From: Prochlorococcus sp. AG-459-A02
GTDB taxonomy: Bacteria; Cyanobacteriota; Cyanobacteriia; PCC-6307; Cyanobiaceae
Length of the DNA: 39,003 nt
NCBI GenBank assembly: GCA_003212055.1
Contig: QCQW01000004.1
Span: 1 to 39,003, forward strand
Reading direction: 5' to 3'
Shown: positions 19,422 through 29,205 of the stretch, one piece after another
Numbering within the stretch: position 1 is the first letter of the stretch
Layout of the letters: every line of letters begins with the position of its first letter
Position numbers and translations under genes: made by a program
Notes under the pieces: generated by a model
Databases searched by the model: none
The model's input: only the letters and a program-made list of their open reading frames with translations
Told to the model about the DNA's origin: nothing

Positions 19422-20590
19422 AAACAGTAATAATGTACAGTAAAGAACTAGGGATAAATTTTTTTGGTGATGAATCTAATAAAAAAAATCAACTTAATAA
19501 GATAGAAATACTGAAAAAGAATATAAATAATTTTAAATTATTTCTTGTTATTGCAGGCACTAATACATCTCAAATTCCTGGAATTTCCGCAGCAGGTATT
19601 AATGCAAAATCAAGGAGAAAAACTGCGCTGGCAGATGCTGAATTTTTGCTTAAGGGTGCTTCAAAAGATCATAAATATAAATTGCCTCTCCTCAATGCAG
19701 GAGTAACTCCGGCTCTAATAAGTCATGTTTGTTCAAAGCTTATAAATATTTATCCAGTCATTGTTCCTCTGGGAATAGGAGTAAAGCCTTATTTTAATCA
19801 TTTGGTTTGTGAAGATAGAGATTTGGGTCCATCAAATTGTCTTACTACTGGTAAAGCTATGTCCAAAGAGAGAGTTATAAATCTCTATGAAAGAGGTCTT
19901 GCTATAGGAAAATCCTCAAAACAACCCATCTTAATTTCTGAATCTGTACCAGGGGGCACCACAACTGCTCAGGCAGTAATGGAAGCTTTTGGTTTGCGGG
20001 TGTCTAATTTAGTAGGGAGTAGTTTATTTAAAGCTCCAAGAGAACTAAAAAGAAAAGTAGTACAAAAAGGACTTTTAAATGCAAATCTTAAGACTGATTT
20101 TGACTCTTTTGATGTTGTCGCGGCGGTAGGCGATCCTTTTCAAGCTTTTTCAATGGGTCTATTAATTGGCGCCAGGCTAGCAAAACAATCTGTCATATTG
20201 TCTGGCGGAAGTCAGATGCTTGCAATCATTTTGCTTGTATTAGAATTCTTAGATGTGAAAAATGAAGAAAACTTTATTGAAGATGTTTTTATAGCGACAA
20301 CTGGGTGGCTTGTGAAAGATAATTCTCTAAATAATTTATTAAATATAATTAATAACAAATATGATATTAAATTATTAGGTTTAGCAAGTCCTTTGAATTT
20401 CAAATCTTCAAAATACAAAGAATTGATAGATTATGAATTAGGGCATGTAAAAGAAGGTGTAGGTGCTGGTGGAATATCATTGCTTGCTTTCTTAGATGGA
20501 TTTAAAAATGAAGAAATAGTTTCATTGTGTCAACAAAATCTGGAAATTATGAAGGGCTTAGGTCAAATTTCTTTAGAGAAGGATTGCTGA
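19418..20590 (+). CDS. UPF0284 / TIGR00303 family, nicotinate-nucleotide-dimethylbenzimidazole phosphoribosyltransferase (CobT)-related
   Basis: LFLVIAGTNTSQIPGISAAGI, LLNAGVTPALIS, SESVPGGTTTAQAVMEAFGL, LSGGSQMLAIILL, ELGHVKEGVGAGGISLLAFL; TTG start overlaps the previous gene by 4 nt. Confidence 0.85.
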   Translation: MKTVIMYSKELGINFFGDESNKKNQLNKIEILKKNINNFKLFLVIAGTNTSQIPGISAAGINAKSRRKTALADAEFLLKGASKDHKYKLPLLNAGVTPALISHVCSKLINIYPVIVPLGIGVKPYFNHLVCEDRDLGPSNCLTTGKAMSKERVINLYERGLAIGKSSKQPILISESVPGGTTTAQAVMEAFGLRVSNLVGSSLFKAPRELKRKVVQKGLLNANLKTDFDSFDVVAAVGDPFQAFSMGLLIGARLAKQSVILSGGSQMLAIILLVLEFLDVKNEENFIEDVFIATTGWLVKDNSLNNLLNIINNKYDIKLLGLASPLNFKSSKYKELIDYELGHVKEGVGAGGISLLAFLDGFKNEEIVSLCQQNLEIMKGLGQISLEKDC

Positions 20591-21589
20591 ATGTTTTCAA
20601 AATTTGCAGCCAGAAGAGAATTTTTAAATTATGGTAAGCTTTCGCTTTTATTCCTTTTAAACTCTTGCAGTAATATTCCTAATAAAATAAAAATTGCTCT
20701 TCAAAATTCTTTTTATCCAGAATCTTTTAAAGATACGATTCCAAAAGATTGGAAGCAGGAAAAATTTAATTTTGAAAGTATCCAAATACAAAAATATAGA
20801 AACACAATTTTCAATTCTGACTTTACTTTAATAAACGATGGATGGATTACTAGTATAGATTTTGCAGAATTTGAAAAAATAAATGAATATCAATTGATCG
20901 AAAATTTGGATAAGAGATCGGTAGATTTTTTAGGAAGTTTTAATCAAAATCAGAGAAGTAAATTATTTCCTATTGGCGTAGTACCTTATACAGTCATCAT
21001 CAAAAATAATAAAGAATTAATAAATTCAGCCAGAACTTCTTGGGATTTTCTTCTTTCTAAAAAATTAACTGGTAAAATTATTTTTCCACAAAGTCCCAGA
21101 ATAATATTGTCAATTTCTCAAAAAATTAATTCATCTAATTCCTTAAAAAAACTTAAAAGCCAAGCAATGTTATTTGATGATAAAAATATGCTGAATTGGT
21201 TGATTAATTCTGATGCTTGTGTAGCTATAGTTCCTTATAGTCTCTGCTCAAAATATTTAAAAATAGATCCAAGGCTTTCTTTAGTTTTTCCAAGCCAAGG
21301 CGTACCTTTGATGTGGCATTTTCTACTTAGAAGATCAAATTTAAATAATGCAATATTAATTAAATGGATTAAATCTTTAGAAAAAAAATCAATAGTAGAT
21401 AAATTAGTGAGGCAGGGTTGGTATTTACCATTCAATAGTGATTATTTACAAAGTAAATATAAATCTGAGATGTTTCCCATCTCAGGACCTTCTGAGAAAT
21501 GTTGGGAAAATAGTTGGTCTTTCCCTGTCCTAACAAATGAACAAAAAATTAATCTTAAAAATCTATGGAATGAGTCTTTAACCCCATAA
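20591..21589 (+). CDS. Extracellular solute-binding-like lipoprotein (spermidine/putrescine-binding-like fold)
   Basis: RREFL twin-Arg-like N-terminus followed by lipobox LNSC; ARTSWDFLLSKKLTGKIIFPQSPRIILSI and VPLMWHFLLRRSN resemble periplasmic binding proteins. Confidence 0.65.
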   Translation: MFSKFAARREFLNYGKLSLLFLLNSCSNIPNKIKIALQNSFYPESFKDTIPKDWKQEKFNFESIQIQKYRNTIFNSDFTLINDGWITSIDFAEFEKINEYQLIENLDKRSVDFLGSFNQNQRSKLFPIGVVPYTVIIKNNKELINSARTSWDFLLSKKLTGKIIFPQSPRIILSISQKINSSNSLKKLKSQAMLFDDKNMLNWLINSDACVAIVPYSLCSKYLKIDPRLSLVFPSQGVPLMWHFLLRRSNLNNAILIKWIKSLEKKSIVDKLVRQGWYLPFNSDYLQSKYKSEMFPISGPSEKCWENSWSFPVLTNEQKINLKNLWNESLTP

Positions 21590-22720
21590 TCTTTTTGTCG
21601 GACTTTCAATTAATAAGTTATGGGTTTGCTTTAATAAATTTGGTATGTCTAATTGACTAGGACATTTAGGAACACATTCATTGCATTCTTGACAAAATGA
21701 AGAATTTTTTTCTTCCCACCAATGGCCAGCTTTTCCTATTAAATTGTATCTTTCTTTTGAAAATTCTAATTGGCCATAACCAATAGATATATTCCTTAAA
21801 CGAAGTATTTCTGGAATAGGTATTTCATTTGGGCATGGAAGACAACATCTACATTGTTCACATTTGGTTGAGTTTAATCTTTCATTGGCAAATTTCTCAA
21901 TTTTGTTCAAGGCGCTTTTTTCAAGTTTTGTAAGCTTCTCGAAGGAGTTCCTAAGTTTATGTGCAAATTCAAAATCTTTTTTTTTGGTCGCCCCCAAGGA
22001 CAAAGTTGTAATGCCTTTAGCTAGAAGAAATCGATACGCTAATTCTAATGGATGAAAAGGCTTTGAAGCCTCTAACAAAATATCACTTGGAGAATATAAT
22101 CTACCGCCTTTATCAGCAGGCGATATTGCTAATACTCCCATACCTTTTTTTATAGCTTCCTCTGCTAAAGCAATTTTAGATTGATCTAAATAATGTAAAT
22201 GTAGATTACAAAAACTAAAAACTTCACAATCTATTGCATCTTTAATTAGTGAATAACTTCCATGTGAACTAAAACCTACTTGATCAACTAGTTCCTTCTC
22301 AAGTATCCAAGATATGAATTTCTTACCTTCTCCAGTTAAAACCCATTCTAGATGTTTTTTTAAGTTCAATCCATGAATTGCAAGATTATTAATTTTTTCG
22401 CGATTTAAATTTTTAAGAGAATTTTTAAAATTAATTTTTAAAGAGTTGAAATCACCCTTTGGTAAAACTTTGGTAGTAATCACCCAGTTTTTTTCAGGTA
22501 TGTTGTCTTCTAAAGCTAGTTTTTTTATTGAATTTCCAATAAGTGATTCAGCATCGCCATAAGAAGGTGCTGTTTCTATGTGGTTAATTCCCACATAATA
22601 TGCATTCTTTATAATGCTATACATTTTTTCGAGACTTTCAGTTGCTCGCATTGTCCCTAAAGTGAATAAGCTCACTTTCGCACCTCTACCAAATGATCTT
22701 TTTTGTGAATTAATAATCAT
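21578..22720 (-). CDS. Aldo/keto reductase with C-terminal 4Fe-4S ferredoxin-like domain
   Basis: LGTMRATESLEKMYSIIKNAYYVGINHIETAPSYGDAESLIG; C-terminal CEQCRCCLPCPNEIPIPEIL and CQECNECVPKCPSQLDIPNLL. Confidence 0.92.
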   Translation of the reverse strand: MIINSQKRSFGRGAKVSLFTLGTMRATESLEKMYSIIKNAYYVGINHIETAPSYGDAESLIGNSIKKLALEDNIPEKNWVITTKVLPKGDFNSLKINFKNSLKNLNREKINNLAIHGLNLKKHLEWVLTGEGKKFISWILEKELVDQVGFSSHGSYSLIKDAIDCEVFSFCNLHLHYLDQSKIALAEEAIKKGMGVLAISPADKGGRLYSPSDILLEASKPFHPLELAYRFLLAKGITTLSLGATKKKDFEFAHKLRNSFEKLTKLEKSALNKIEKFANERLNSTKCEQCRCCLPCPNEIPIPEILRLRNISIGYGQLEFSKERYNLIGKAGHWWEEKNSSFCQECNECVPKCPSQLDIPNLLKQTHNLLIESPTKRLWG

Positions 22721-22831
22721 CTAAATATGATCAATTTCTTTTTTTTACTCTTTAATTTATTTATAGTTGAAAATGAATTAAAGTAAATTAAAGTAAATAC
22801 AAAATTTTGCAAAAATATTTTTCTTAAATCT

Positions 22832-23485
22832 ATGTTCACAGGAATAATTCAATCAATTGGAAAAATAAAACAAGAAAAAAATATTTTAGAAATTGAAATT
22901 CTTGATAACTTATTTGATATGGCAATCGGTGACAGCATAGCTGTTGATGGAATTTGTTTGACAGTTAAAGAGATTTTTCAAAATAAATTTACTGTTGATG
23001 TTAGTGAGGAAACATTAAAAAAAACAACTTTAGGAGTAAAGTCGAACCTGAACCAGATTGTTAATTTGGAGCCTGCTCTAAGGGTTTCTGACCGTCTAGG
23101 AGGACATATAGTCAGTGGACATGTTGATGGCCTAGGAACAGTTGAGAATATAGAAAAATTAGAGAAATCTTGGCTCTTATCCTTAAAGTGGAATAATAAT
23201 AATTTTTCGAAATATGTAGTTAATAAAGGCAGTATTTGCGTAAATGGTATAAGTCTTACTATTGCAAAATATGAGAAGGATGGAGAAATATTTACTATTG
23301 CGATAATTCCTCATACTTGGCATAACACAAATCTGAATAAATTAAATGTTGGTGACAGCGTAAACTTAGAGGCAGATGCACTAATTAAATATGTAGAGAA
23401 ATTACTTTTATTTAATAAAAATAGTAAAGAAGATTTCTCCTCAAATAATATTTCTTCGGAGTGGCTTAAGGAAAACGGTTGGTAA
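22832..23485 (+). CDS. ribE: Riboflavin synthase, alpha subunit
   Basis: MFTGIIQSIGKI, GDSIAVDGICLTV, RVSDRLGGHIVSGHVDGLG, KGSICVNGISLTI, IPHTWHNTNL. Confidence 0.97.
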   Translation: MFTGIIQSIGKIKQEKNILEIEILDNLFDMAIGDSIAVDGICLTVKEIFQNKFTVDVSEETLKKTTLGVKSNLNQIVNLEPALRVSDRLGGHIVSGHVDGLGTVENIEKLEKSWLLSLKWNNNNFSKYVVNKGSICVNGISLTIAKYEKDGEIFTIAIIPHTWHNTNLNKLNVGDSVNLEADALIKYVEKLLLFNKNSKEDFSSNNISSEWLKENGW

Positions 23486-23495
23486 AATATATTTT

Positions 23496-23849
23496 TTAAT
23501 TTAAAGGAATCAGATAAATTGTTTTTGAATCTTTTTTTAGATCGATTTTAAATTCCTGACCAGGCTCTAGACCTAATTTTTTGGTGTAGGCATGACCAAT
23601 TAATAGGTTCCCATTTCCATGAACTTTAGTTTTGAATTCTGCCTGTCTGCCTCTTGAAGCTCTATTACCATTTTTCCCCTGACGACCATTTCCTATTTTG
23701 CAACCCTTAGCTTCGATAAGCGCTCTGTAAAAACTTTTTCTTAAGACTCTACCGCTTGGACCAACGTAACCACAGCCTTTGGCTATCTCATCTTCAGATT
23801 GTTTACTTAATAATTTTGCTTTCTTAAGAAGTTCTTTTCCTTCAAGCAT
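23496..23849 (-). CDS. cyAbrB family transcriptional regulator (AbrB-like)
   Basis: LLKKAKLLSKQSEDEIAKGCGYVGPSGRVLRKSFYRALIEAKG...HGNGNLLIGHAYTKKLGLEPGQEFKIDL. Confidence 0.92.
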   Translation of the reverse strand: MLEGKELLKKAKLLSKQSEDEIAKGCGYVGPSGRVLRKSFYRALIEAKGCKIGNGRQGKNGNRASRGRQAEFKTKVHGNGNLLIGHAYTKKLGLEPGQEFKIDLKKDSKTIYLIPLN

Positions 23850-23946
23850 TATCTAAAAAATTTATAATTATATATTCTTACTAAAAAAGAGAACTGTGGC
23901 AATATAAATTAATAAAAAATATATTTAATTTTTTAAATTTATTTTT

Positions 23947-24549
23947 TTATAAAAGATACAAAATAATAAATAAAATAACCCATATTCCATCTACAAAATG
24001 CCAGTATAATTCAACAGCTTCCAACGGGAACATATTTTGACTAGTTAGTCTTCCACCATTAATTCTTGATTGCCAAGCAATAATTAAAATCATTAAAGTA
24101 CCTAAAGTGACATGTAATCCATGAAAACCAGTAAGGGCATAAAAAGTACTTGCAAATAAATTATCGGTTAATCCAAAAGGTAAATGAAAATATTCAAATA
24201 ATTGACATATTAAAAATATAATTCCAAGAAAAGCGGTAAAAAATAACCATTTTTGTGAATCAGAGTTTTTATCTTTTAAAAGTGCTTTGCCAGCTTTATG
24301 GAAAGTTGCACTACTAACAAGTAATAAAATTGTATTGAGTGTAGGTATTGGAAGTTCTAATTCATAAATAGCACCATCAGGTAAGGGATTTACTGCTTTA
24401 TAAGTTAAATAAGCAGCAAAGAACCCAGCAAAAGTCATTCCGTCTGCAATTAGGAATGTTATAAGACCAAACATCCTGAAGTCTTCATGTGTTTCTTTGA
24501 CTTCAGAATTATTTTTTTGAATTTCTTTTGAGCTATCTAGAGTTGTCAT
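23947..24549 (-). CDS. ctaE: Cytochrome c oxidase subunit III
   Basis: DFRMFGLITFLIADGMTFAGFFAAYL, FYALTGFHGLHVTLGTLMI, VELYWHFVDGIWVILFIILYLL. Confidence 0.97.
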   Translation of the reverse strand: MTTLDSSKEIQKNNSEVKETHEDFRMFGLITFLIADGMTFAGFFAAYLTYKAVNPLPDGAIYELELPIPTLNTILLLVSSATFHKAGKALLKDKNSDSQKWLFFTAFLGIIFLICQLFEYFHLPFGLTDNLFASTFYALTGFHGLHVTLGTLMILIIAWQSRINGGRLTSQNMFPLEAVELYWHFVDGIWVILFIILYLL

Positions 24550-24555
24550 ATATTT

Positions 24556-26181
24556 TTATTTTTGTTCAGAAATTTCTTTACCATAACCATAAGGCTCTTC
24601 AACTAATGGAGCTTCTCCTTCCCAATTTTCAACTGGAGGTGGAGAAGATGTTAACCATTCAGGCGTAAGAGCATTCCAAGGGTTATCTCCAGCATTTTTT
24701 CCATTTCTCACACTTAGGAATACGTTAATTAAAAAAGGAATTGTACTTATAGCCATCAAAAGAGCCCCAAGGCTACTAATTTGATTAACGAACTGGAATT
24801 GAGGATCATATTCTGCAACTCTTCTGGGCATTCCATTTAAACCAAGCCAATGTTGAGGAGCAAAGCACAAGTTAAATCCAATAAAAGTAATGATAAAGTG
24901 TAAAATTCCTAATTTTTCATTAAGCATTTTCCCAGTTACTTTTGGGAACCAATGATAAATTGAAGAGAAAATAATAAAAACAGTCCCGCCATAAACTATG
25001 TAATGAAAATGGGCTACAACGAAATAGGTATCATGTACGTGAATATCGAAAGGTACCTGTGCCAAAGCAACTCCTGTAATACCTCCAAAAACAAAATTTA
25101 TAATAAATCCGCAAGAGAATAACATTGCACTATTGATGGAAATTTTACCTCCCCATAATGTTGCAACCCAATTGAAAAATTTTATACCCGTCGGAACAGC
25201 AATAAATGCTGTGGCGATAGTAAAAAATAATCTCATCCAAGGGGGCGTTCCACTCGTAAACATGTGATGCGCCCAAACAACTAAACCTAAAACTACTATC
25301 CCCATTATTGAAAAAACCATTGTTGTATATCCAAAAAGTGGTTTTCTAGCATGTACAGGAAGTATTTCACTAACTAAACCAAAGGCAGGAAGGACCATAA
25401 TGTATACAGCTGGATGAGAATAAAACCAAAATAAATGCTGATAAACTACGACATTGCCACCTAAAACAGGATTGAAAAAACCTGTATGAGCGATGATATC
25501 GAAGCTAAGTAGAATTAAAGTGCCTGCTAAAACAGGAGTTGACAAAACAACTAATAGACTTGTCCCTAGCATTGCCCAACAATACATTGGCAATTGCATA
25601 AGTTTTAATCCTGGCCTTCTTAATTTGATAATGGTCGCGATAAAGTTTATTCCACCAAATATAGAACTGCCTCCAAGTAATAGAACGCTCAGAATCCAAA
25701 TAATTTGTCCTGATTGAGGAGTAGTTATACTCAAAGGAGGATAAGCCGTCCATCCAGCCTGAGCAGCACCCTCAACAAAATAGCTTGCTACCAGCATCAA
25801 ACCTGAAGGAGGAATTAACCAAAAAGCTACAGCATTCAATCTTGGGAATGCCATATCTCTAGCACCTACATAAAATGGAATTAAATAATTTCCAAAAGCA
25901 CCATTAACTACAGGCACTATCCATAGAAAAATCATTATTGTTCCATGTAGGGTTAAAACTTGGTTATATACATCTCTTGGCATAAAGTCAGACATTGGAC
26001 TAGCTAGTTCAATTCTTATAGCGCTAGCTAAGGTTCCTCCTATTAAATAGAAAAGAAAACCGCAGACTAAGTATTGTATCCCAATTACTTTATGATCAAG
26101 GCTAAAACTAAAGTATCTAAGCCAGCCTTTAGGTTGAAGACTTTCATTATTAGTTTTTTGTGGATCAAGTGATATTGTCAT
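24556..26181 (-). CDS. ctaD: Cytochrome c oxidase subunit I
   Basis: LDHKVIGIQYL, LTLHGTIMIFLWIVPV, WFYSHPAVYIMVLPAFG, VWAHHMFTSG, HVHDTYFVVAHFHYIVYGG. Confidence 0.98.
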   Translation of the reverse strand: MTISLDPQKTNNESLQPKGWLRYFSFSLDHKVIGIQYLVCGFLFYLIGGTLASAIRIELASPMSDFMPRDVYNQVLTLHGTIMIFLWIVPVVNGAFGNYLIPFYVGARDMAFPRLNAVAFWLIPPSGLMLVASYFVEGAAQAGWTAYPPLSITTPQSGQIIWILSVLLLGGSSIFGGINFIATIIKLRRPGLKLMQLPMYCWAMLGTSLLVVLSTPVLAGTLILLSFDIIAHTGFFNPVLGGNVVVYQHLFWFYSHPAVYIMVLPAFGLVSEILPVHARKPLFGYTTMVFSIMGIVVLGLVVWAHHMFTSGTPPWMRLFFTIATAFIAVPTGIKFFNWVATLWGGKISINSAMLFSCGFIINFVFGGITGVALAQVPFDIHVHDTYFVVAHFHYIVYGGTVFIIFSSIYHWFPKVTGKMLNEKLGILHFIITFIGFNLCFAPQHWLGLNGMPRRVAEYDPQFQFVNQISSLGALLMAISTIPFLINVFLSVRNGKNAGDNPWNALTPEWLTSSPPPVENWEGEAPLVEEPYGYGKEISEQK

Positions 26182-26981
26182 AAATTTACCTCTGGTTTTT
26201 TATTTTTGTTAAACCATTCGTTGTAATCAGATTCTTCTTCAACAATTATGGAGGCTCTCATTCCTCCATGATATGGACCACATAATTCTGCGCAAATTAT
26301 CGGATATTTTCCTACTTTTGTTGGAGTGAAATTTAGAATAGTCGGTTGTCCAGGAATAATATCCTGTTTAATTCTGAACTCTGGTACCCAAAAAGCATGA
26401 ATCACATCTTTGGATTCCATTTTCATTGATACTTTTTGATCAACAGGAACGTGTAGTTCTCCTGATATGAAATTGCCCTTGGGATAATTGAATAGAAATG
26501 CAAATTGCATAGCTGAAACTTCAATGGATAAATTATTTATTGCTATTTCATTATCAGAGGTTTGACTTATTCCAGCCCAAATTTTTTCGGTATTAGAACT
26601 CATCATTTCGTGGTTATGATTTAGTTCTTTCATTCCTCCCATTCGATCGTAGATGTTGTAGCTGTATAAACCTATTAATAAAACAATTATTGAAGGGATA
26701 ATTGTCCATACAATTTCTAAGCTTAAATTTCCCTCTAAAGCTATGCCATCGCCTATCTGATCATTTCTTTTTCTAAACTTAAATAAGCTATATACAACAG
26801 CTATTGTCATTCCTATAAAAATGATTAATCCAATGATGAAAAGAATTTTAAAGAGCTCATCGTAAATTGGTGCATTAATACTTGCTTCAGCTGGGAGCAA
26901 ATTTACATTAAAACCAATCCAAAAAGATATAGCAAAAACTAAGGAAATAATTAGTATTAAATAAAAGTTTTTATTTAACAA
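26178..26981 (-). CDS. ctaC: Cytochrome c oxidase subunit II
   Basis: EIVWTIIPSIIVLLI, KDVIHAFWVPEFRIKQDIIPG, CuA motif CAELCGPYHGGM. Confidence 0.97.
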   Translation of the reverse strand: MLNKNFYLILIISLVFAISFWIGFNVNLLPAEASINAPIYDELFKILFIIGLIIFIGMTIAVVYSLFKFRKRNDQIGDGIALEGNLSLEIVWTIIPSIIVLLIGLYSYNIYDRMGGMKELNHNHEMMSSNTEKIWAGISQTSDNEIAINNLSIEVSAMQFAFLFNYPKGNFISGELHVPVDQKVSMKMESKDVIHAFWVPEFRIKQDIIPGQPTILNFTPTKVGKYPIICAELCGPYHGGMRASIIVEEESDYNEWFNKNKKPEVNL

Positions 26982-27196
26982 TTGATCTCTAAAAATTTGT
27001 ATTTATATCCTCAAGATATTCAATTTTTTTAATCCTGCATCCTTTGTTAAAAGAAAAACATTTAAATTCACAACTTCTTAAGATTTATGAAATAAAAGGC
27101 GTATTATTAATAACTTTTTAAAGTTAATTGTCAGGGAAAAAAGATTAAATTAGTAAATTATTTTTTAAATTAAACATATTAATTTTTAATTAATGT

Positions 27197-28171
27197 TTGA
27201 TTTTTAAATCTAATTTATTATGCAAAATAATAGGTTTTATCCATTTGATTAATAACCAATTATATAAATCAGAATATCTGACAATTTTTAAAAGGTTGGG
27301 AAGTCATAGTGTACTTGCACTTATTGCACTAATCGTAATTGGAGGTGCTACTAGAGTCATGGAGGCGGGACTTGCCTGTCCAGATTGGCCATTATGTTAT
27401 GGATCTTTTTTGCCTTTTAATCATATGAACCTAAGAGTATTTCTAGAGTGGTTTCATCGTCTAGATGCTTTTCTGGTTGGAATATTAATTCTTTTTAAAT
27501 TTGCCCTTTCAATTATTTGGAAAAATGAAATTCCAAATTGGTTACCTAAAACTTATTCACTATTGCTTTTTCTCGTTATTGTCCAAGGATCTTTTGGCGC
27601 TTTAACAGTAATAAACTTGCTTGATTCATATACTGTTACTGGCCATCTTTTAATAGCTTTTCTACTTCTCATCACAACAATTTCAATAAATCAAAATTTA
27701 GAAAATGACGATATAGAAGAGCCATTAATTTGGTGGAGATTTTTATTGTTTTTTCCTCTTCTACTTACTCTTATTCAATCTTTTATTGGAGTAAGGCTTT
27801 CATCAACTTGGTCAGCACACATTTGTTTATCTTTTAATAAACAATGTCTAATTCTAAATACTCATAAATTATTTGCTTTTCCAATTGCTTTTTCAATTCT
27901 ATTGATTATTGCTACTGCAATTTATAAGAGAAGTTTGCTAAATGAAAATTGGAAATATCTCTCAGCACTTATTTTTCTATTGTTTTCCCAAATTGCTTTG
28001 GGTGTTTTAAGTCTTAAAACAAATTTGAATGAACCTATTTTTATTATCGGTCATCAACTTAACGCCTCCTTATTTATTGCGATATTAACAACATTAATTT
28101 TTAAAAATCCTTTTACCAAAAAAGGTCTAAACCACTCCCTAAATTCTCAAATGGTTGGTATCAATTCATGA
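27197..28171 (+). CDS. ctaA: Heme A synthase (start codon uncertain)
   Basis: [52 protein letters not shown]; CtaA Cys pairs CPDWPLC and CLSFNKQC. Confidence 0.93.
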   Translation: MIFKSNLLCKIIGFIHLINNQLYKSEYLTIFKRLGSHSVLALIALIVIGGATRVMEAGLACPDWPLCYGSFLPFNHMNLRVFLEWFHRLDAFLVGILILFKFALSIIWKNEIPNWLPKTYSLLLFLVIVQGSFGALTVINLLDSYTVTGHLLIAFLLLITTISINQNLENDDIEEPLIWWRFLLFFPLLLTLIQSFIGVRLSSTWSAHICLSFNKQCLILNTHKLFAFPIAFSILLIIATAIYKRSLLNENWKYLSALIFLLFSQIALGVLSLKTNLNEPIFIIGHQLNASLFIAILTTLIFKNPFTKKGLNHSLNSQMVGINS

Positions 28172-29169
28172 ACAGTAGTAACTTAGAAAACTTGAACTAT
28201 AAATCTTCAATTAGGGATGAAGTTGTACCTTCAAGAAAAAAAATAACTTTGCCGCCTTGGCTTGAAGTAGCAAAACCCAGATTAATCCCACTTTTACTGG
28301 CAACAACTTTGGGAGGAATGGCTTTAACTGAAGAATGGCCTTTGTCTTCACCGAAACTTATCTGTACTTTAGGAGGCGGAGCTTTGGCAGCAGCAGCAGC
28401 AGGAGCTCTTAATTGCTTGTGGGAAATGGAATTAGATAAGAGGATGAAAAGAACTAGCAAAAGAGCATTGCCAGCTGGAAAGTTGTCATCTGAGACTGTA
28501 TTTTTAGCTGCCGTATCATGTACTTTGGCAGCTTCGATGCTTTTAGTAAGTGGTGTAAATTATTTGGCTGCGGGATTAACTCTTCTTGGTTTATTTAGCT
28601 ACGTAATTTTATATACAGTTATTTTGAAACCTCGTACAACAAAAAATATTGTCTTCGGAGGAGTTGCTGGTGCGATACCACCTTTAGTTGGAGCATCTGC
28701 TGCTACAGGGCATGTAGGTCTTAGTGGTTGGTGGTTGTTCGGTTTAGTAATGTTATGGACCCCAGCTCATTTTTGGGCACTTGCAATTTTGTTGAAGGAT
28801 GATTACGCATCTGTTGGTATTCCTATGCTCCCTTCTGTTAAAGGATCTGTTTTTACTGCTAAAGCGATTTCTCGTTATGGATGGGCAACAATTTTGATGA
28901 GTATTATGGGAGTTTTTGCCTTACCTGAAGGGGGTCTTTTATACGGAATTATGTTATTGCCATTTAATGGAAGACTTTTGCAATTAATAAATGAATTAAA
29001 GAAATCTCCTGACGATCTTTCAAGAGCAAAGTCTCTCTTTAGGTGGTCTATTCTCTATATGTTTGGTATTTGTCTTTTGTTATTAATTTCAAGAACCCAA
29101 CTATCTGTAGAATTTGAGGAGCAGTCTATGCAAATATTTTTATCTATAGTATCCCTGCTTAGTAATTAA
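28168..29169 (+). CDS. ctaB: Protoheme IX farnesyltransferase (heme O synthase)
   Basis: [77 protein letters not shown]. Confidence 0.98.
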   Translation: MNSSNLENLNYKSSIRDEVVPSRKKITLPPWLEVAKPRLIPLLLATTLGGMALTEEWPLSSPKLICTLGGGALAAAAAGALNCLWEMELDKRMKRTSKRALPAGKLSSETVFLAAVSCTLAASMLLVSGVNYLAAGLTLLGLFSYVILYTVILKPRTTKNIVFGGVAGAIPPLVGASAATGHVGLSGWWLFGLVMLWTPAHFWALAILLKDDYASVGIPMLPSVKGSVFTAKAISRYGWATILMSIMGVFALPEGGLLYGIMLLPFNGRLLQLINELKKSPDDLSRAKSLFRWSILYMFGICLLLLISRTQLSVEFEEQSMQIFLSIVSLLSN

Positions 29170-29205
29170 ATTAGATGTAAAATGTGTTTTAAGTAAATTG
29201 TAAGT

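Noticed and set aside
22777-22796. Tandem 10-mer attaaagtaa x2 upstream of ribE
   Set aside because: Two AT-rich copies only; does not match an FMN riboswitch or an NtcA GTA-N8-TAC site
26982-27196. Largest intergenic gap (ctaC/ctaA) checked for a tRNA or structured RNA
   Set aside because: Uniformly AT-rich with no cloverleaf-like GC stems; likely divergent promoters only
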